NCBI GenBank assembly: GCA_014529385.2
Contig: CM043943.1
Span: forward strand, 104,320,355 to 104,384,354
Length of the DNA stretch: 64,000 bases
Direction: 5' to 3'
Origin: Adiantum capillus-veneris
Taxonomy: Eukaryota > Streptophyta > Polypodiopsida > Polypodiales > Pteridaceae
Within the stretch, counting starts at the first letter, position 1. Every line of letters begins with the position of its first letter. The translations under genes and the position numbers were made by a program. The notes under the pieces were generated by a model. That model worked only from the letters and a program-made list of their open reading frames with translations. It did no database searches and had not been told where the DNA came from. This document shows positions 43,414-55,110 of this stretch, piece after piece.

Positions 43414-45845
43414 CAGCTATCTAATTCTCTAAATGTTGTGCTTCATCAAACGTAAGAAGTTCAACCTCATCACACATACTTGACACAACCAAAGCATAAC
43501 AATTTGATGCACAAGTAGCATGATGAGAACCCAAATAAGTACAACTAGACAAAGGTGCATTTGATTTACTGACACACAAAGTATCCACCAATCATTTCGG
43601 CACACCTCTAGCTTTCTCATTTTTACCCCTGGCCTCATCAAGTGCATTACGTTGAACTATCGCATCACTTGAAGCCTACATAGACTCAATAATTGGCTCA
43701 TTTAGACTTACATTTATATCCTCACTATTGAAAAAGGGAAACAAGGTATCAACAATGTTGTGTGAGCTTACCCTTATCTCTCTACTACATGACAATGAAT
43801 ATTGAAATGTATCTTTCGCAAAAACAACATCTCAAGAACTCAATATATGTTTTGATTGTGGATGTTATAACATGTAACCCTTGCCTTCAGTATTGTAACC
43901 AACAAATATGCATTGACAACCTTATCATCCAATTTCTTGTGTTGTTGTTGCGACACTAGAGCATAAGCCAAGCAACAGAACTAGGCAAGTGACCAATAGA
44001 TTACTTCTAATCATGCAATGACTCTTATGAAGTTGTAGGCTACAAAGCTTTGGTGGGACACTCATTAAGTATATAGGTGATACACAACACGACCTCTAGC
44101 TAGAAAGCATGTGACAATGCTTGGTTTTGACCTTACATCATGATATCTCCATAGTGATCCATTTTTCCTCTTAGCAACATCATTTGTTGAGGTGTATAAG
44201 GCATTATACATTGGGATTTTATCCCATGACCAGCCAGACATGCATCTAATTCTTTTGACACATATTGCCTCCCTTAATCAGAATGGAGGATTCCCGTAGT
44301 ACAATAGGATACATTTTTAGTCAACAACAAAAAAATTTATAAGCACATAAATACTTTAGAATGAGCCTTAAGCAAATATACCTATGTATTCCAGGAGTAA
44401 TCATCAATGAGAATCACAAAGTACAAATTATTACTAAAACAAGGAATGTGCATTGAGCTGCAAATGTCACTGTGGACAAGCTACAACTGCATTTTCCCCA
44501 AAATACATCCTTCCCAATCATGCTTAGATGGTGCCCCCTTTTGCAGTGGTTGCATTTAAAGAAAATTCACTTTCTTTTTTATGTGTCTCTTTAGCCTTTA
44601 GCTTAGGACATTGCTTTATTAAATAATCAACAGCTCCGTAATAACTACAACATATTTTTTTCTTTTCTCAATAGATTTTATGGATTGCATTGCTATTATG
44701 GGATGTGTTTGTCATAGATGGTTGGCTCCTTGAAGAGGAATATTGGAAGTAGTAGAATTGTTATTGCTACGACTTCTTTGTGTAGCAGCAAAAGCTTGAT
44801 CAACAACACGTTACTTTAGATCTGTTATTTCTTGACATAGCCTCTTATAATAGCAAAGTGGACAAGCCATCAAACTTACTAGCATTATCATTTCCCTATG
44901 TAGCAAGCCTCAAAGTAGAAGAAATATTCTGATATGAATCTTGCTCAAATCTAGTAATGCATATAGGATAGTCTACACAAGTTAATGGTTGGGAATGGCT
45001 TCACCTATAGCAATAATTGCTCGTTGATGTCTTTGATTTCACTAAGAAAAATTTCCATTTCATCTTCGTCATGCATGACCTTTGATTCTAGTTGTTTATG
45101 CAAAAATGATAGTTTTGCCTCATTGCGACTTGCATATAATGCAGTTAGAATGTCCCAAGCCTATTTTGTTGTTTTGGCTACACAAATGTGAGGAATAATG
45201 GTACACTTTCCAGAAGACACAATTAATGCATATGCCTATGCACCTCTACTATCCCAATGAGCCTACTCAGCTATATGTAAAACAAACCTATCAGTATGAC
45301 TAGAATTGCTAGAACCTACAATGTCCTCCAAAAAACCTGGATCCATGGAACCTCGACGTACATCAAATTCTTTAACAATGTTCCATACACCCTCGGAAAC
45401 AAGTATGTATTATATGATGTAAGCCCACAATGGATAGTTGCATCCATTCAATTTGTCATCATCATCAGACAACATCTTGAAAACATCATCTCTCGGACAT
45501 AATGAAATATTAAAGCTGATACAGGAAATGCTCAAATTAAGTAGAAACCAAAGGGAACTTGTGTGTGATATATGGAATAAACCATATTGGACTATCAAAG
45601 ATTTGTTATGCAAAAATTTGTCGAGAAGATGTTTTTCACAAAAAGTCAAAAATGCCTACATAGTACTTGCAATAATAGAAAAGGAGGCCAAACCGAGTCC
45701 AAATCAAGATTCTAAGACGTCAAGCTCTACAAGCCTACCCTAAAGTATTTATCAACTTGTTGATGCTCACCAAATCTCACCAAAATCAAAGACAGTGAGC
45801 AAGGGGTTTGGTTGGCAATCTTGGCAACTATGTTTGGGAGGGTGC
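43414..45845 (-). pseudogene. Copia-B integrase, protease and gag remnant plus leader
   Basis: Minus-strand pieces match Copia-Y in order: gag start region (DDVFKMLSDDDDKLNGCNYP near 45480; its ATG is lost), central Gag, LK, TAA, RVVDQAFAATQR near 44790, zinc region, EGCILGKMQ near 44490, integrase, CPTKAL then TAG near 44050, and the linker ending ESM, TAG, ASSDA near 43675. The leader occupies about 45510-45845. Broken at many points; interrupted on the right by Copia-Y. Confidence 0.85.
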
Positions 45846-46072
45846 TATTGGAATTAGGGTTGCAGAGAAACACACACAGCTTGGAGAAGACGAAGGAAGC
45901 TCAAGGCACACAATAGAGAGTGTGTTACTTAGTGTGCAATGGAAAGATAGATAGCCCTAGAGTGATGGGCGTATATACAATGCACGGGGGGAAAAACCTC
46001 CTAAAGAGGAAAAAAATGCCCCGGCAGTCCTAGTGTGTTCACACACATCACTACCACATGTATATGGTAACA
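45846..46072 (-). repeat. Copia-Y 3' LTR
   Basis: Plus-strand edges TATTGGAATTAGGG and TATATGGTAACA; the first TG has mutated to TA. Confidence 0.95.
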
Positions 46073-46086
46073 AATCCCCCCTGGAG
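46073..46086 (-). promoter_or_regulatory. Copia-Y polypurine tract
   Basis: The minus strand reads CTCCAGGGGGGATT immediately before the 3' LTR. Confidence 0.85.
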
Positions 46087-46147
46087 TGATGCGGTGAACG
46101 AGAGCTGGCACATGAGTAAAGGGAAGTGCCATGCCCTGAGGACAGGA

Positions 46148-49100
46148 TCAGTCCACAAAGAGGAGTAAGCCCAAAGCTTTGCGGAAAGCTTCAAGCTTCT
46201 CACGAGACAATGCCTTTGTGAAAAGATCTGCAAGGTTGTCCTATGTTTGCACATAAGCCAAGCTGGTCTCTCCTGCTGAGAGCCTCTCCCTGACATAGTG
46301 GTAATGCACCTCAATATGCTTTGTGCGAGCATGAAAAACTGGGTTCCTCGCAACTGCCAATGCGCTCTGACTGTCAATGTAGATAGTGTTGGTAGTGTCC
46401 TGTCCAACACCCAAATCAACCATAAGGCGTCTGAGCCATACACACTCAACCGTAGCTGTGAAGATTTCCTTGTACTCAGCCTCACAACTCGAAGTGGCCA
46501 CAGTAGGTTGCTTCTTGCTCAACCATGATATACATGAACTGCCAAGCATGAAACAAAAACCACTTGTGGACACTCGCGTGTCAAAACAACCAGCCCAATC
46601 TGAGTCCGAAAAAGCATGTAAGTCTGTCGGCAATGATCCCCCCTTGGGATAAAACAAGCCAAGATGTAAAGTGCCACTAAGGTAGCGGAAAATCCTCTTA
46701 ACAGCCTGCCAATGCTTAGACCCTAGGCTATGCATAAATCTGCTGACCTGTGAGACTGCAAACTGAATATCTGGCCTCGTGTTGCATACATAAATGAGGC
46801 AGCCAACAGCAGTTTGGTAAAGAGTGACATCAGCAGGATCACCAGCATCATGTAGACTCAACTTCAAACCTGTTTCCATGGGAGTGGCAATAGGTTTGCA
46901 ATCCTCAAGTCCAAACTTACATAGCAATGTCTCTATGTAACTTTTTTGACACCAGGCAATACCACCATCACACTGCTTAAACTGTATACCCAAATAATGA
47001 TGCAACAGCCCCAAATCTTTCATCTTGAAAGTAGCATTCAAATCAGCCTTAAATTCAGCAATATGTCTCTCATTTGGTCCAGTGATCAGCAATCATCAAC
47101 ATAAAGAACCACTATGAGAAGTACATCACCCTCACGCTTTACATACAATGTGCTTTCTGTTGGACTGTTACGGAAGCCTTGTTTGACCAAATGAGTGTCA
47201 GCTTTCTCATACCAAGCACGAGGAGATTGCTTCAACCCATACAAAGCCTTGTTACATTTGCACACTTTGTCCTCTTATCCTTTTATGACAAAACCGCGAG
47301 GCTGTGTTACATAAACTTCCTCAAATATGTCACCATTCAAGAAAGCGGTAACAATGTCTGATTGATGTACATCCCAACCAAAATGAGCTGCCAATGCACA
47401 TAGAAAACGCACAGTAGTCATACGACAAGTGGGAGCAAAAGTCTCTTCATAATCTATGCCTTTTAGCTGTGCAAAACCCTTTGCAACAAGTCGAGCCTTA
47501 TGGCGATCGATCTCACCATCCGGCTTGCGTTTCAACTTGTAAACCCACTTCGTACCAATGGATTTTTTGCCAGGAGGCAAATCACATAAAGTCCATGTGC
47601 CATTTTCTATAAGTGCATCATATTCTGATTGCATGGAAGCCATCCAATTTTCTGAATTTTGTGCTTCATCAAAAGTCAGAGGCTCCTCAACATCATGTAA
47701 GCTAGACACAGCCAAAGCATAACAATCTGATGCATAAGATGCATGGCGAGAGCCTGAACGAGTACGACTAGACAAAGGTGCATCCAATTTACTGTCACGC
47801 AAAGTGTGCACCAGCCATTTTGGCATACCTCTAGCCTTCTCATTTTCAGCCCTTTCCTCATCAAGTACATCATGTACATCTACATCAGTAATAGGCTGAT
47901 CTAAAACATTTTCAGAAACCCCCATAGGCTATACATTTGCCTCATTGGAACTTACATTCGTATTTCCACCACTGAAAAGAGGCAACAAAGTGTCATAAAT
48001 GTCTTGTGAGCTTACATTACTGTCTCTGGTACATGACAACAAGGGCTGAACAGAATCTTCCACAAACACTACATCCCGTGAAACCAGAATACGTTTTGTT
48101 TGCGGATGATACAACCTGTAACCTTTGCTTTCATCACTATAACCAACAAAAATACATTTGACAGCCTTATCATCCAATTTTCTATGCTGCACTTGTGGCA
48201 CCAAAGCATATGCCAAACAGCCAAAAACACGCATGTGCTCAATAGAAGGCTTTCTATCATGCCATGCTTCATATGGAGTAATAGACTACAAAGCTTTCGT
48301 AGGACACCTGTTAAGTACATAAGTGGCACACATGATGGCCTCAAGCCAAAAAGAATGCGGTAAAGCTTGACTATTGACCATACATCGTGCCATTTCCGTC
48401 AGTGACCTGTTTTTCCTCTCAGCCACACCATTTTGCTGAGGTGTATAAGGCATTGTACATTGGTGTTTTATCCCACGACTAGCCAGAAATGCATTAAATT
48501 CATGAGACATATACTCCCCCCCTTGATCGGAACGGAGGGTGCCCATAGTACATTTCGAGACATTTTCAGCCATAGCCAGAAATTTTTTGAAGCACATAAA
48601 AACTTCGGACTTTGCTTTAAGCGGAAATACCCATGCATACCTAGAGTAATCATCAATGAAAGTCACGAAGTACAGGTAATTGCCCAAGGACGGAGTTTGC
48701 ATGGGCCCACAAACATCACTATGCACAAGCTGCAACCTGCATGTGGCCCGAACTGAACCATCCTTTGGAAATTTAGAATGCTACATCTTACCCAAAATAC
48801 AGCCTTCACAAACATGTTTGACAGGTGCTTCAAGAGGCGGCAAAGAAGCAACCATATCAGATTTCTGCAAACACAACAAACTGGCAAAATTCAGATGACC
48901 AAAACGTGCATGCCAAAGTTTTGCATCTGAAATAGCCCTTGAATCTGCAGTAGCATTTGCAAAATTTTGTCCACGCTTGTCATACAAAGTGAGCTTATAC
49001 AGCCCACGGCACAAAAGGCCAGATGCAACAATTTCATCACCAAAATTGAGATCATGAACTGTACATTTGTCATCCACAAATTTGACTACAAGTCCAAGTC

Positions 49101-49749
49101 TAGCAAGTGCGGATACAGACAAGAGATTCTTCTTGATCCTAGGTACATAAAGTGCATCAACAAGTGTGAAGGAACTGCCATTAGCAGCAGTGAGCACAAT
49201 CTTTCCAACTCCCTGAACTGGATAAGAGGCGTTGTTGGCACAAGTGACTGAATTCCCATAAGGAACAGACTCAAGAGAGGTAAACAATTCACGATGTGAG
49301 GTAATGTGCTTTGTAGCACCACTGTCAAAATACCACACATGTGAATCTGCAGCAACTGACAAGCATGCATCATGGACAGCAAGATTGTAAGTGCACTCTG
49401 CGCTAAAAGCCCATTCTGCATCAACATCAGCAACACAGTCTCCTTTCACAGAAGACTCAACAATGGCTGCATTTGTAGTGGAACCAGCATTTGCAGTGGA
49501 ACCACCCTCTTTCTTCTTAGCCTCTTTGGCCTTCAACTTAGGACACGACTTGATCAAGTGATCATTGGCTTTACAATAATGGCAACGCATCTTCTTTTTG
49601 CCCTTATCACCAGAATTGCCAGACGAAGTACTGCCAGCAGAAGCATTAGGAACATAATTTTTTCCACTCGCAGCAGAACCATAAGAAGTGGCTGCATTAC
49701 TGTTACCACCCTTTCTTTGAGAAGCAATAGAAGCCTGTTCAACTGCACG
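46148..49749 (-). pseudogene. Copia-Y pol: zinc knuckle, protease, integrase, RT, RNase H
   Basis: One minus-strand phase carries the zinc knuckle CHYCKANDHLIKSC, protease FDSGATKH, integrase zinc region (WHARFGHLNF and CEGCILGK), the DDE core (VHSD, RSDQGGEY, NGVAERKN), and RT (KARLVAKGFAQLKGIDYEE, AFLNGDIFEEVY). In-frame stops: TAG at 48781, 48286 and 47929, TAA at 47275. A one-base loss follows YVDD (near 47090), shifting phase; RT thumb and RNase H (FSDSDWAGC, SSCEAEYKE, YIDSQSA) continue, with a further TAG at 46241 and a natural TGA at 46148-46150. Every stop lies where Gln is present in relatives or fits the motif. Confidence 0.93.
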
Positions 49750-50433
49750 CTACCTAGTCCTGTTTTTTCTGGAAAGTGACTCTTGCAACAGCAATGTGCA
49801 TAATGCATCAAACTTGACAACTTCAAGATTTCCTTGGGTCATAAGTCTCCAAGTACTAGCAAAAGTCTGGTAGGAATCTGGTAAGGCATCAAGAACAGTC
49901 TCCACAAGGGAATTGTCTGAAATGACTTCACCTGCAGAAATAAGCTGCTCATTGATATCCTTGACACTAGCAAGGAAAGTGTCCATATCATCTTCCTCAT
50001 GCATAATCTTCAACTCCAGCTCTTTACGCAGCAAAGCAATTTTAGCCTCATTGCGGCTTGCATAAAGACCTACTAAAATATCCCAAGCCTGTTTTGCAAA
50101 TTTTGCTGAACGGTTGTGAGGAACAATGGTGCGCTTCACAGACAACGCAATCAATGCATGAGCCTGCGCATCCTTAACATCCCAACGAGCTTGTTCTGCC
50201 GTAGGAAAAACAACTTTAACAGCTGCAATCCTTGCAACAAGACCTGCAACATCCTCAACATCTCCTACATCCTCAGAACCAGGACATACATCAATGCCCT
50301 GCACAATGTTCCAGACACCCTTTGACATAAGAACATGTTGCATCATATAAGCCCACATAGGGTAGTTGTCCCCATCCAACCTGTCCTCAGCAGCAAACAT
50401 CTTGAACACATCTGTGTTGTCGTTGTCAGCCAT
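49750..50433 (-). CDS. Copia-Y Gag (227 aa), ends at TAG before zinc knuckle
   Basis: The start is ATG at 50433 (MADNDNTDVFKMFAAEDRLD), which matches the gag start remnants of Copia-A and Copia-B; an earlier in-frame ATG at 50493 lies in leader sequence. Features: YPMWAYMMQHVL, KFAKQAWDILVGLYASRNEA, MHEEDDMDTFLASVKDINEQL and LLLQESLSRKNRTR, typical plant Copia Gag (UBN2-type). TAG at 49750-49752 ends it about 50 codons before the zinc knuckle; the same phase then continues RAVEQASIASQRKGG. Copia-B has TAA at this codon and Copia-A has CAG. It may be a mutation or a gag-pol readthrough stop. Confidence 0.88.
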   Translation of the reverse strand: MADNDNTDVFKMFAAEDRLDGDNYPMWAYMMQHVLMSKGVWNIVQGIDVCPGSEDVGDVEDVAGLVARIAAVKVVFPTAEQARWDVKDAQAHALIALSVKRTIVPHNRSAKFAKQAWDILVGLYASRNEAKIALLRKELELKIMHEEDDMDTFLASVKDINEQLISAGEVISDNSLVETVLDALPDSYQTFASTWRLMTQGNLEVVKFDALCTLLLQESLSRKNRTR

Positions 50434-50782
50434 GGTAAATGCTGCACCTAATGTGAAAACTGCCCAAAAATAGGAGAAATGGAGCGGGAACAACCTGTGC
50501 TATATAGCCCAAACCGTAGAAGACTATAAGGCACCTGTTATGCAGAAAACGGCACATGATAGAAATTCTGCACAAAATGACAAAATAGCCTGTGCAGTAC
50601 TGCCTGTAGTGGAAACGGAGGCCGAAATGAGCCCAAATCAAAATTCTGAGCAGACCAAGCTCTTTAAGCACTCCCAAAATTTTTGTCGACCTGCGATCGC
50701 TCGCCAAAGCTCACTGAAATCGGCGAAAGTGAGCAGGCGTGTGCTGGAGCAACTGGCGACTAAGCCCGGGAGGGCGTGACCT
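50434..50782 (-). other. Copia-Y leader
   Basis: Untranslated region between the 5' LTR/primer site and the gag ATG. Confidence 0.7.
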
Positions 50783-50794
50783 GCTCTAATACCA
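50783..50794 (-). promoter_or_regulatory. Copia-Y primer-binding site
   Basis: Plus strand GCTCTAATACCA, complement of TGGTATTAGAGC (one mismatch to iMet), two bases inside the 5' LTR. Confidence 0.9.
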
Positions 50795-50796
50795 AT

Positions 50797-51023
50797 TGTT
50801 GGAATTAGGGTTGCAGAGAAACACACACAGCTTAGAGAAGATGAAGGAAGCTCAAGGCACACAATAGAGAGTGTGTTACTTAGTGTGCAATGGAAAGATA
50901 GATAGCCCTAGAGTGATGGGCGTATATACAATGCACGGGGGGAAAAACCTCCTAAAGAGGGAAAAAATGCCCCGGCAGTCCTAGTGTGTTCACACACATC
51001 ACTACCACATGTATATGGTAACA
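50797..51023 (-). repeat. Copia-Y 5' LTR
   Basis: Plus-strand edges TGTTGGAATTAGGG and TATATGGTAACA, followed by GGTGC. Contains CACGGGGGGAAAAACC, the site of the poly-G expansion in Copia-B. Confidence 0.95.
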
Positions 51024-51047
51024 GGTGCAACCTACTTTGATAGCAAT

Positions 51048-51183
51048 TGTTGGAGTTAGGGTTGCAGGAATGCACACATGAAGATAAATAACAAGCTCAA
51101 GGCACACACCAAAGAATGTGTTGCTTGGTGTGTGAACACAAGATAAGATAGCACTAGATTGATGGGCTTATAAACAAGGTGCA

Positions 51184-51226
<43 letters not shown>

Positions 51227-51281
51227 TCTCATAGTGAGGGAGAAATGTGCCCTGTTGGTTACTACCATATAGATGGTAACA
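51048..51281 (-). repeat. Copia-B 5' LTR with poly(G)41
   Basis: TGTTGGAGTTAGGGTTGCAG to GATGGTAACA, a diverged copy of the Copia-Y LTR. 41 consecutive G at 51185-51225 replace the G6 of the younger copy. The decayed primer site (TTTGATAGCAAT) lies to its left, interrupted from the rest of Copia-B by Copia-Y. Confidence 0.88.
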
Positions 51282-53921
51282 ATGTTGCATATATAGAAAC
51301 TTTGGTAGAAGTGTTTTGGACATGTGAATGTGAAAAGGCCAGTAAACATGCAAAGCACATCAGTTTAGAATGGAAGCAAACGCTTCATTTCCTCATGACA
51401 AGCATGTAAGCAGAAATGTGTTGTAGATAGTGCATTCTAATGTGTGGGGACCTGCAAAGAATACGTCTATGGGTGGATGTAGGTTTCATGTTACTTTATT
51501 GATGACCATACACGGAAGGTATGGGGGTACTTCATGAAGGAAAACGTGATGTGTTTCCTCACAATCAAAAATTCAAGATAATGGCTAAAATAGAGATGAA
51601 ATTTGTTGCAATAGTGCATGGGGTCACCTAGAGGGGGTGAGCACTTCTCTAATGGGTTTAGAAATATTATTGAATTCAGAAGAAATTTTTATGAAGGTAT
51701 ATTCATAGAAAATGGTTTTGCTAAGAAGAAGAATAAGCATATTGCAAAAGTTGTAAGGGCAATGATGAATGAGAAAAATATGGCTCAATGTTATGGTCGA
51801 GGTTGTTTATACGACTATATACGTTATGACTCTCATTTTTGTTGTACATAGCATGACACTTGAGTCAATGTTAGGGTTGAGGTAGTTTCTACGACTATAT
51901 ACATATTGACTCTTATTTATGTTGTACATAACATGACACTTGAGTCAAAGTTTATTGCCTGGAGAGCTAGTATGATGATGCAAAAGATGAGCTTGAGGTA
52001 ATATAAAGAAGAATGTGGCTATTAAAAATGCAAGTGTGCAAAAATAGGTTTTGAGTGGACCACGATATAAACCTAAAAGTAATGATAAGAATTATAGGAT
52101 TTTAGGTTGCGTGAGAGAGTAAGTCATGCAAGTTCAGCAAATATATGAAGAAAAGGGAAAAAAAGGTCAATGATGCCCCAAGGATTCCAAATTTGAGTGC
52201 AAGTTCTAATGATGGTAATTGAAGTGTCTCATACCAAAGTCTTGATGAGGAGTTTGATATGCCTTTTTGAAGACTATGGGTACAAGATGGATGCATACAA
52301 AAAAATGGATCACCTAGCTTTGATCCTAGACCACATAGATTAGGGAAAGTGAAAACTCCTACATAGATATTGAGTTATGATAGCTATGTGGCTCTCCATC
52401 GTGAATATATGGCAAAGACTATCAAGGATGTAGAGTACTTGCTTTGAGGATGGTTTTGGAGATCCAAAGTGGGATCAAGCTATGAATGAGGAGATGTCTG
52501 CCCTTGATGCAAATGAGACATGTGACTTGGCTCCAAGTTGGCTCCATTACCAAAAGAAAATAATGTGATAGGATGTAAATGGTTTTACAAGGTGAAACAT
52601 GATACAAGTGCCTCAATGACTAGGTATAACGCTAGCTTGGTATCAAGGGCTATGCATAGACTTATGGCATTGACGATAAGGAGACATTCAACCGTATGGG
52701 TAAGACAGCTATTTCCCTTACCATTGTTACACTAGTTGCAACAAAAGGTTGTGCTTTACATTAAATGTATGTAAAGAATCCATTCTTACATGGTGAATTG
52801 CAAGAGAGGTGTGCATGGAGTAGCCTCAAGGGTATGAGGATGTGAGACATCCTAAGATTATGTATGTAAACCAAGGGAAACACTTTATGGGCTGAAGCAA
52901 GCACCTAAATCTTTGCACGAGATGATTGTATCATATTTCATGATTGATTAGTATTGGTCTTTGTATGGCTAATCTAGATCGATTTTTATTTGATTGTAGG
53001 CATCTATAGGCATGATTTGATCGCTTGTTATTTGATTGTAGGCATCTATAGGCATGATTTGATTATTGGTGGCAATCAAGAGCCTTAAGTTGAGCATGTA
53101 AAGAGTCTCTTTAAGCAAGAGCTTGGCATGAATTATTTGGGAAAGCTAAGCCTGTATGCACAAAAGAGGGCATTTGGATCTATCATAGAGGGAATATGCA
53201 TTATATATGCTGGCCAAGTACAGTATGGTTGATTGTAAGCTTATTGCTTGAGAATGCAACTATGCATAGGAAGATTGTGGGTAGCTTGATCTACTTGACA
53301 ATCTCATGACGAAATGTGAGTTCCACAGTTGGGATTGAGAGCTATCTTATGCGGCTTCCCAGGGAGACACACTTGGACGCAGTAGGATGCACATTGTGCT
53401 ACATGAGTGCTACATTGGATTATCCACGCTTTAAAGAGTCTAGCATAGAAAGTGCAACTCTAAGGTTACATAGATGTGTAATGGGCAAGTAATATATGTG
53501 TTTGAAAATCTATCAAAGTAGGTTCATGTTCTCACTTGAAACTGTTGCTATCACATGGGGCAGCAAGAAGCAACACATAGTTGTGTTGTCAAGTACAAGG
53601 GTCTTGCAGCCGTATCATGTGAGGTAGTATGGATAGAGATGCTACTTGGAAAGTTGGGCATATACGTTCAGACGTCAACTATCATGTATGTGACAACCTT
53701 AGTAGCATACTCTTGGTGAAAAACCTAGTGTTCCATGCAAGGATGAATCGCATTAGATGCATTTCATCAAAGACAAGGTTTCACTGGTGACATCAACCTT
53801 TGGTATGTAAGGAGAGATGAGCAAGTTGCACACATCTTCATGAAGGGCCTTGAAGTAGAGAAGGTGATGCAATTTTGATCTATGCTTGGAGTACATAGAT
53901 GACATTCGTACTGAGGGGGAG
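51282..53921 (+). pseudogene. Decayed plus-strand Copia pol ('Copia-D') ending at a PPT
   Basis: Conceptual fragments include integrase start (NVWGPAKNTSMGG near 51450), RT (KSLFKQELGMNYLGKAK near 53110, IWIYHRGNMHYI), thumb and RNase H (ETVAITWGSKKQHIVVLSST near 53540). The end TEGE leads into the purine tract TGAGGGGGAG (53912-53921). Tandem duplications of about 85 bp (51786-51955) and 41 bp (about 52980-53060) and many stops are present. Truncated on the left by the Copia-B LTR. Confidence 0.72.
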
Positions 53922-54840
53922 TGTTGAGATATCAAGATCAACACATAGTGTTTAGATGACTTCTCACCTACATTTATCATTGGCATGAGGCAAAAAACAC
54001 AAGGATTATCACCACTAATAGTATAGCTGGACTTCAACAACTTGATCTACCTACCAAAAGTGCTAGCTCACTTCCTTAGAGGTTTCACATTGACCATCGT
54101 ACATAGTCTTTGACTCAAATCTTTGAGTTAGATGAACATAGAAAGACTGTTTTTGATTGATTTTCTTTAACATTGGACTTATTTCAATGCAAGAAGATGC
54201 TTCTCAAGCCCATAAAAAATTCATAGTCTTCTTCGTTAAATATAGGGAAGCTTCTAGATCACCAAACTTATCAATTCCAAAAGGGGATGAGGAAATGTTT
54301 TTGACAAGTCATTCTCACCAACTTCCTCAAGGATTCAAAGAGGATGGATAATCGATTGGACCCAATCTAGAGGTATTTACATCATCAATGTTGATAGTTT
54401 CATGAACACCAATCATCTTAACTTTGTTAGGCCAAAGAATTAAATATTATTGAAGTTTAAAAGCTCATTGGCACCACAGTGAGAGATGCTAACCTTACCA
54501 TAGAAGGCAACGAGGTTTCCTGAGCTTAGAGAATATATGACCAAGTAGCCCAAGTTATCCTCATTGGAAGATTTACACCCATGTATGTATCCCAAGTCTC
54601 TTGGCATGCGGGAGATTACATTTTTTATCCATTAACTTATCCACCCTTTTGTAATCACAAGGATAAATGTGTGAAGAAAATCCCATGTAAAATTTTCCTT
54701 TGTATGTGAGTAATAAAAGTGCCACTTTCCCATGGAATGCCTTGTACATTTTATACATATTGACAATCAATCATCATAAACCAAATCCAAATCATTTCCA
54801 TTGTATACCCATGTAGAAAAATCATACTAAGGGTAGTGGT
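53922..54840 (+). repeat. Copia-D 3' LTR start, end not found
   Basis: TGTTGAGATATCAAGATC follows the PPT directly, so the LTR starts here. No matching second copy in the window, and no clear end. The rest up to 54840 shows nothing recognisable. Confidence 0.5.
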
Positions 54841-54864
54841 GACCAGCCACTACATCATGATTTT

Positions 54865-55110
54865 GTGATTGGTGTTGCCTAAATCGGAAAATCAACACCA
54901 ATGTGATGTGCTGCCTAAATCAATAAATCTGCACTTGTGCTGTCTAAACCAGCAAATATACATTGATATTGTTTAAACCAATGAATATGTTGTTTGTTGG
55001 TGTACTGCCTAAATCAACAAATCCACTCGTGTTACCTAAATTGGATGAACTTAAATCGACGAATAGGATGAGCATTTACACACTGCTTAAATCAGCAAAT
55101 CTATAATCAC
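54865..55110. repeat. Degenerate tandem repeat (about 27-36 bp units)
   Basis: About eight units of the type GCCTAAATCARCAAATC with variable spacers (CACTTGTGCT and similar). Confidence 0.6.

Larger units (their letters stand above)
45846..51023 (-). mobile_element. Copia-Y: younger complete Copia of the A/B family, TSD GGTGC
   Basis: Identical-length LTRs (45846-46072 and 50797-51023, 227 bp, about four to five differences by eye) and perfect flanking GGTGC (45841-45845 and 51024-51028). Primer site, gag, protease, integrase, RT, RNase H and PPT are all present in Copia order on the minus strand. It inserted into the leader of Copia-B, an older relative. Confidence 0.96.

Noticed and set aside
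46241-49752. Reading TAR as glutamine because of an alternative nuclear code (as in some green algae and ciliates)
   Set aside because: The first Copia frame (1-1125) and other frames end in normal TAG or TGA at expected ends, and the elements are of land-plant type. Mutation or family-specific readthrough is simpler.
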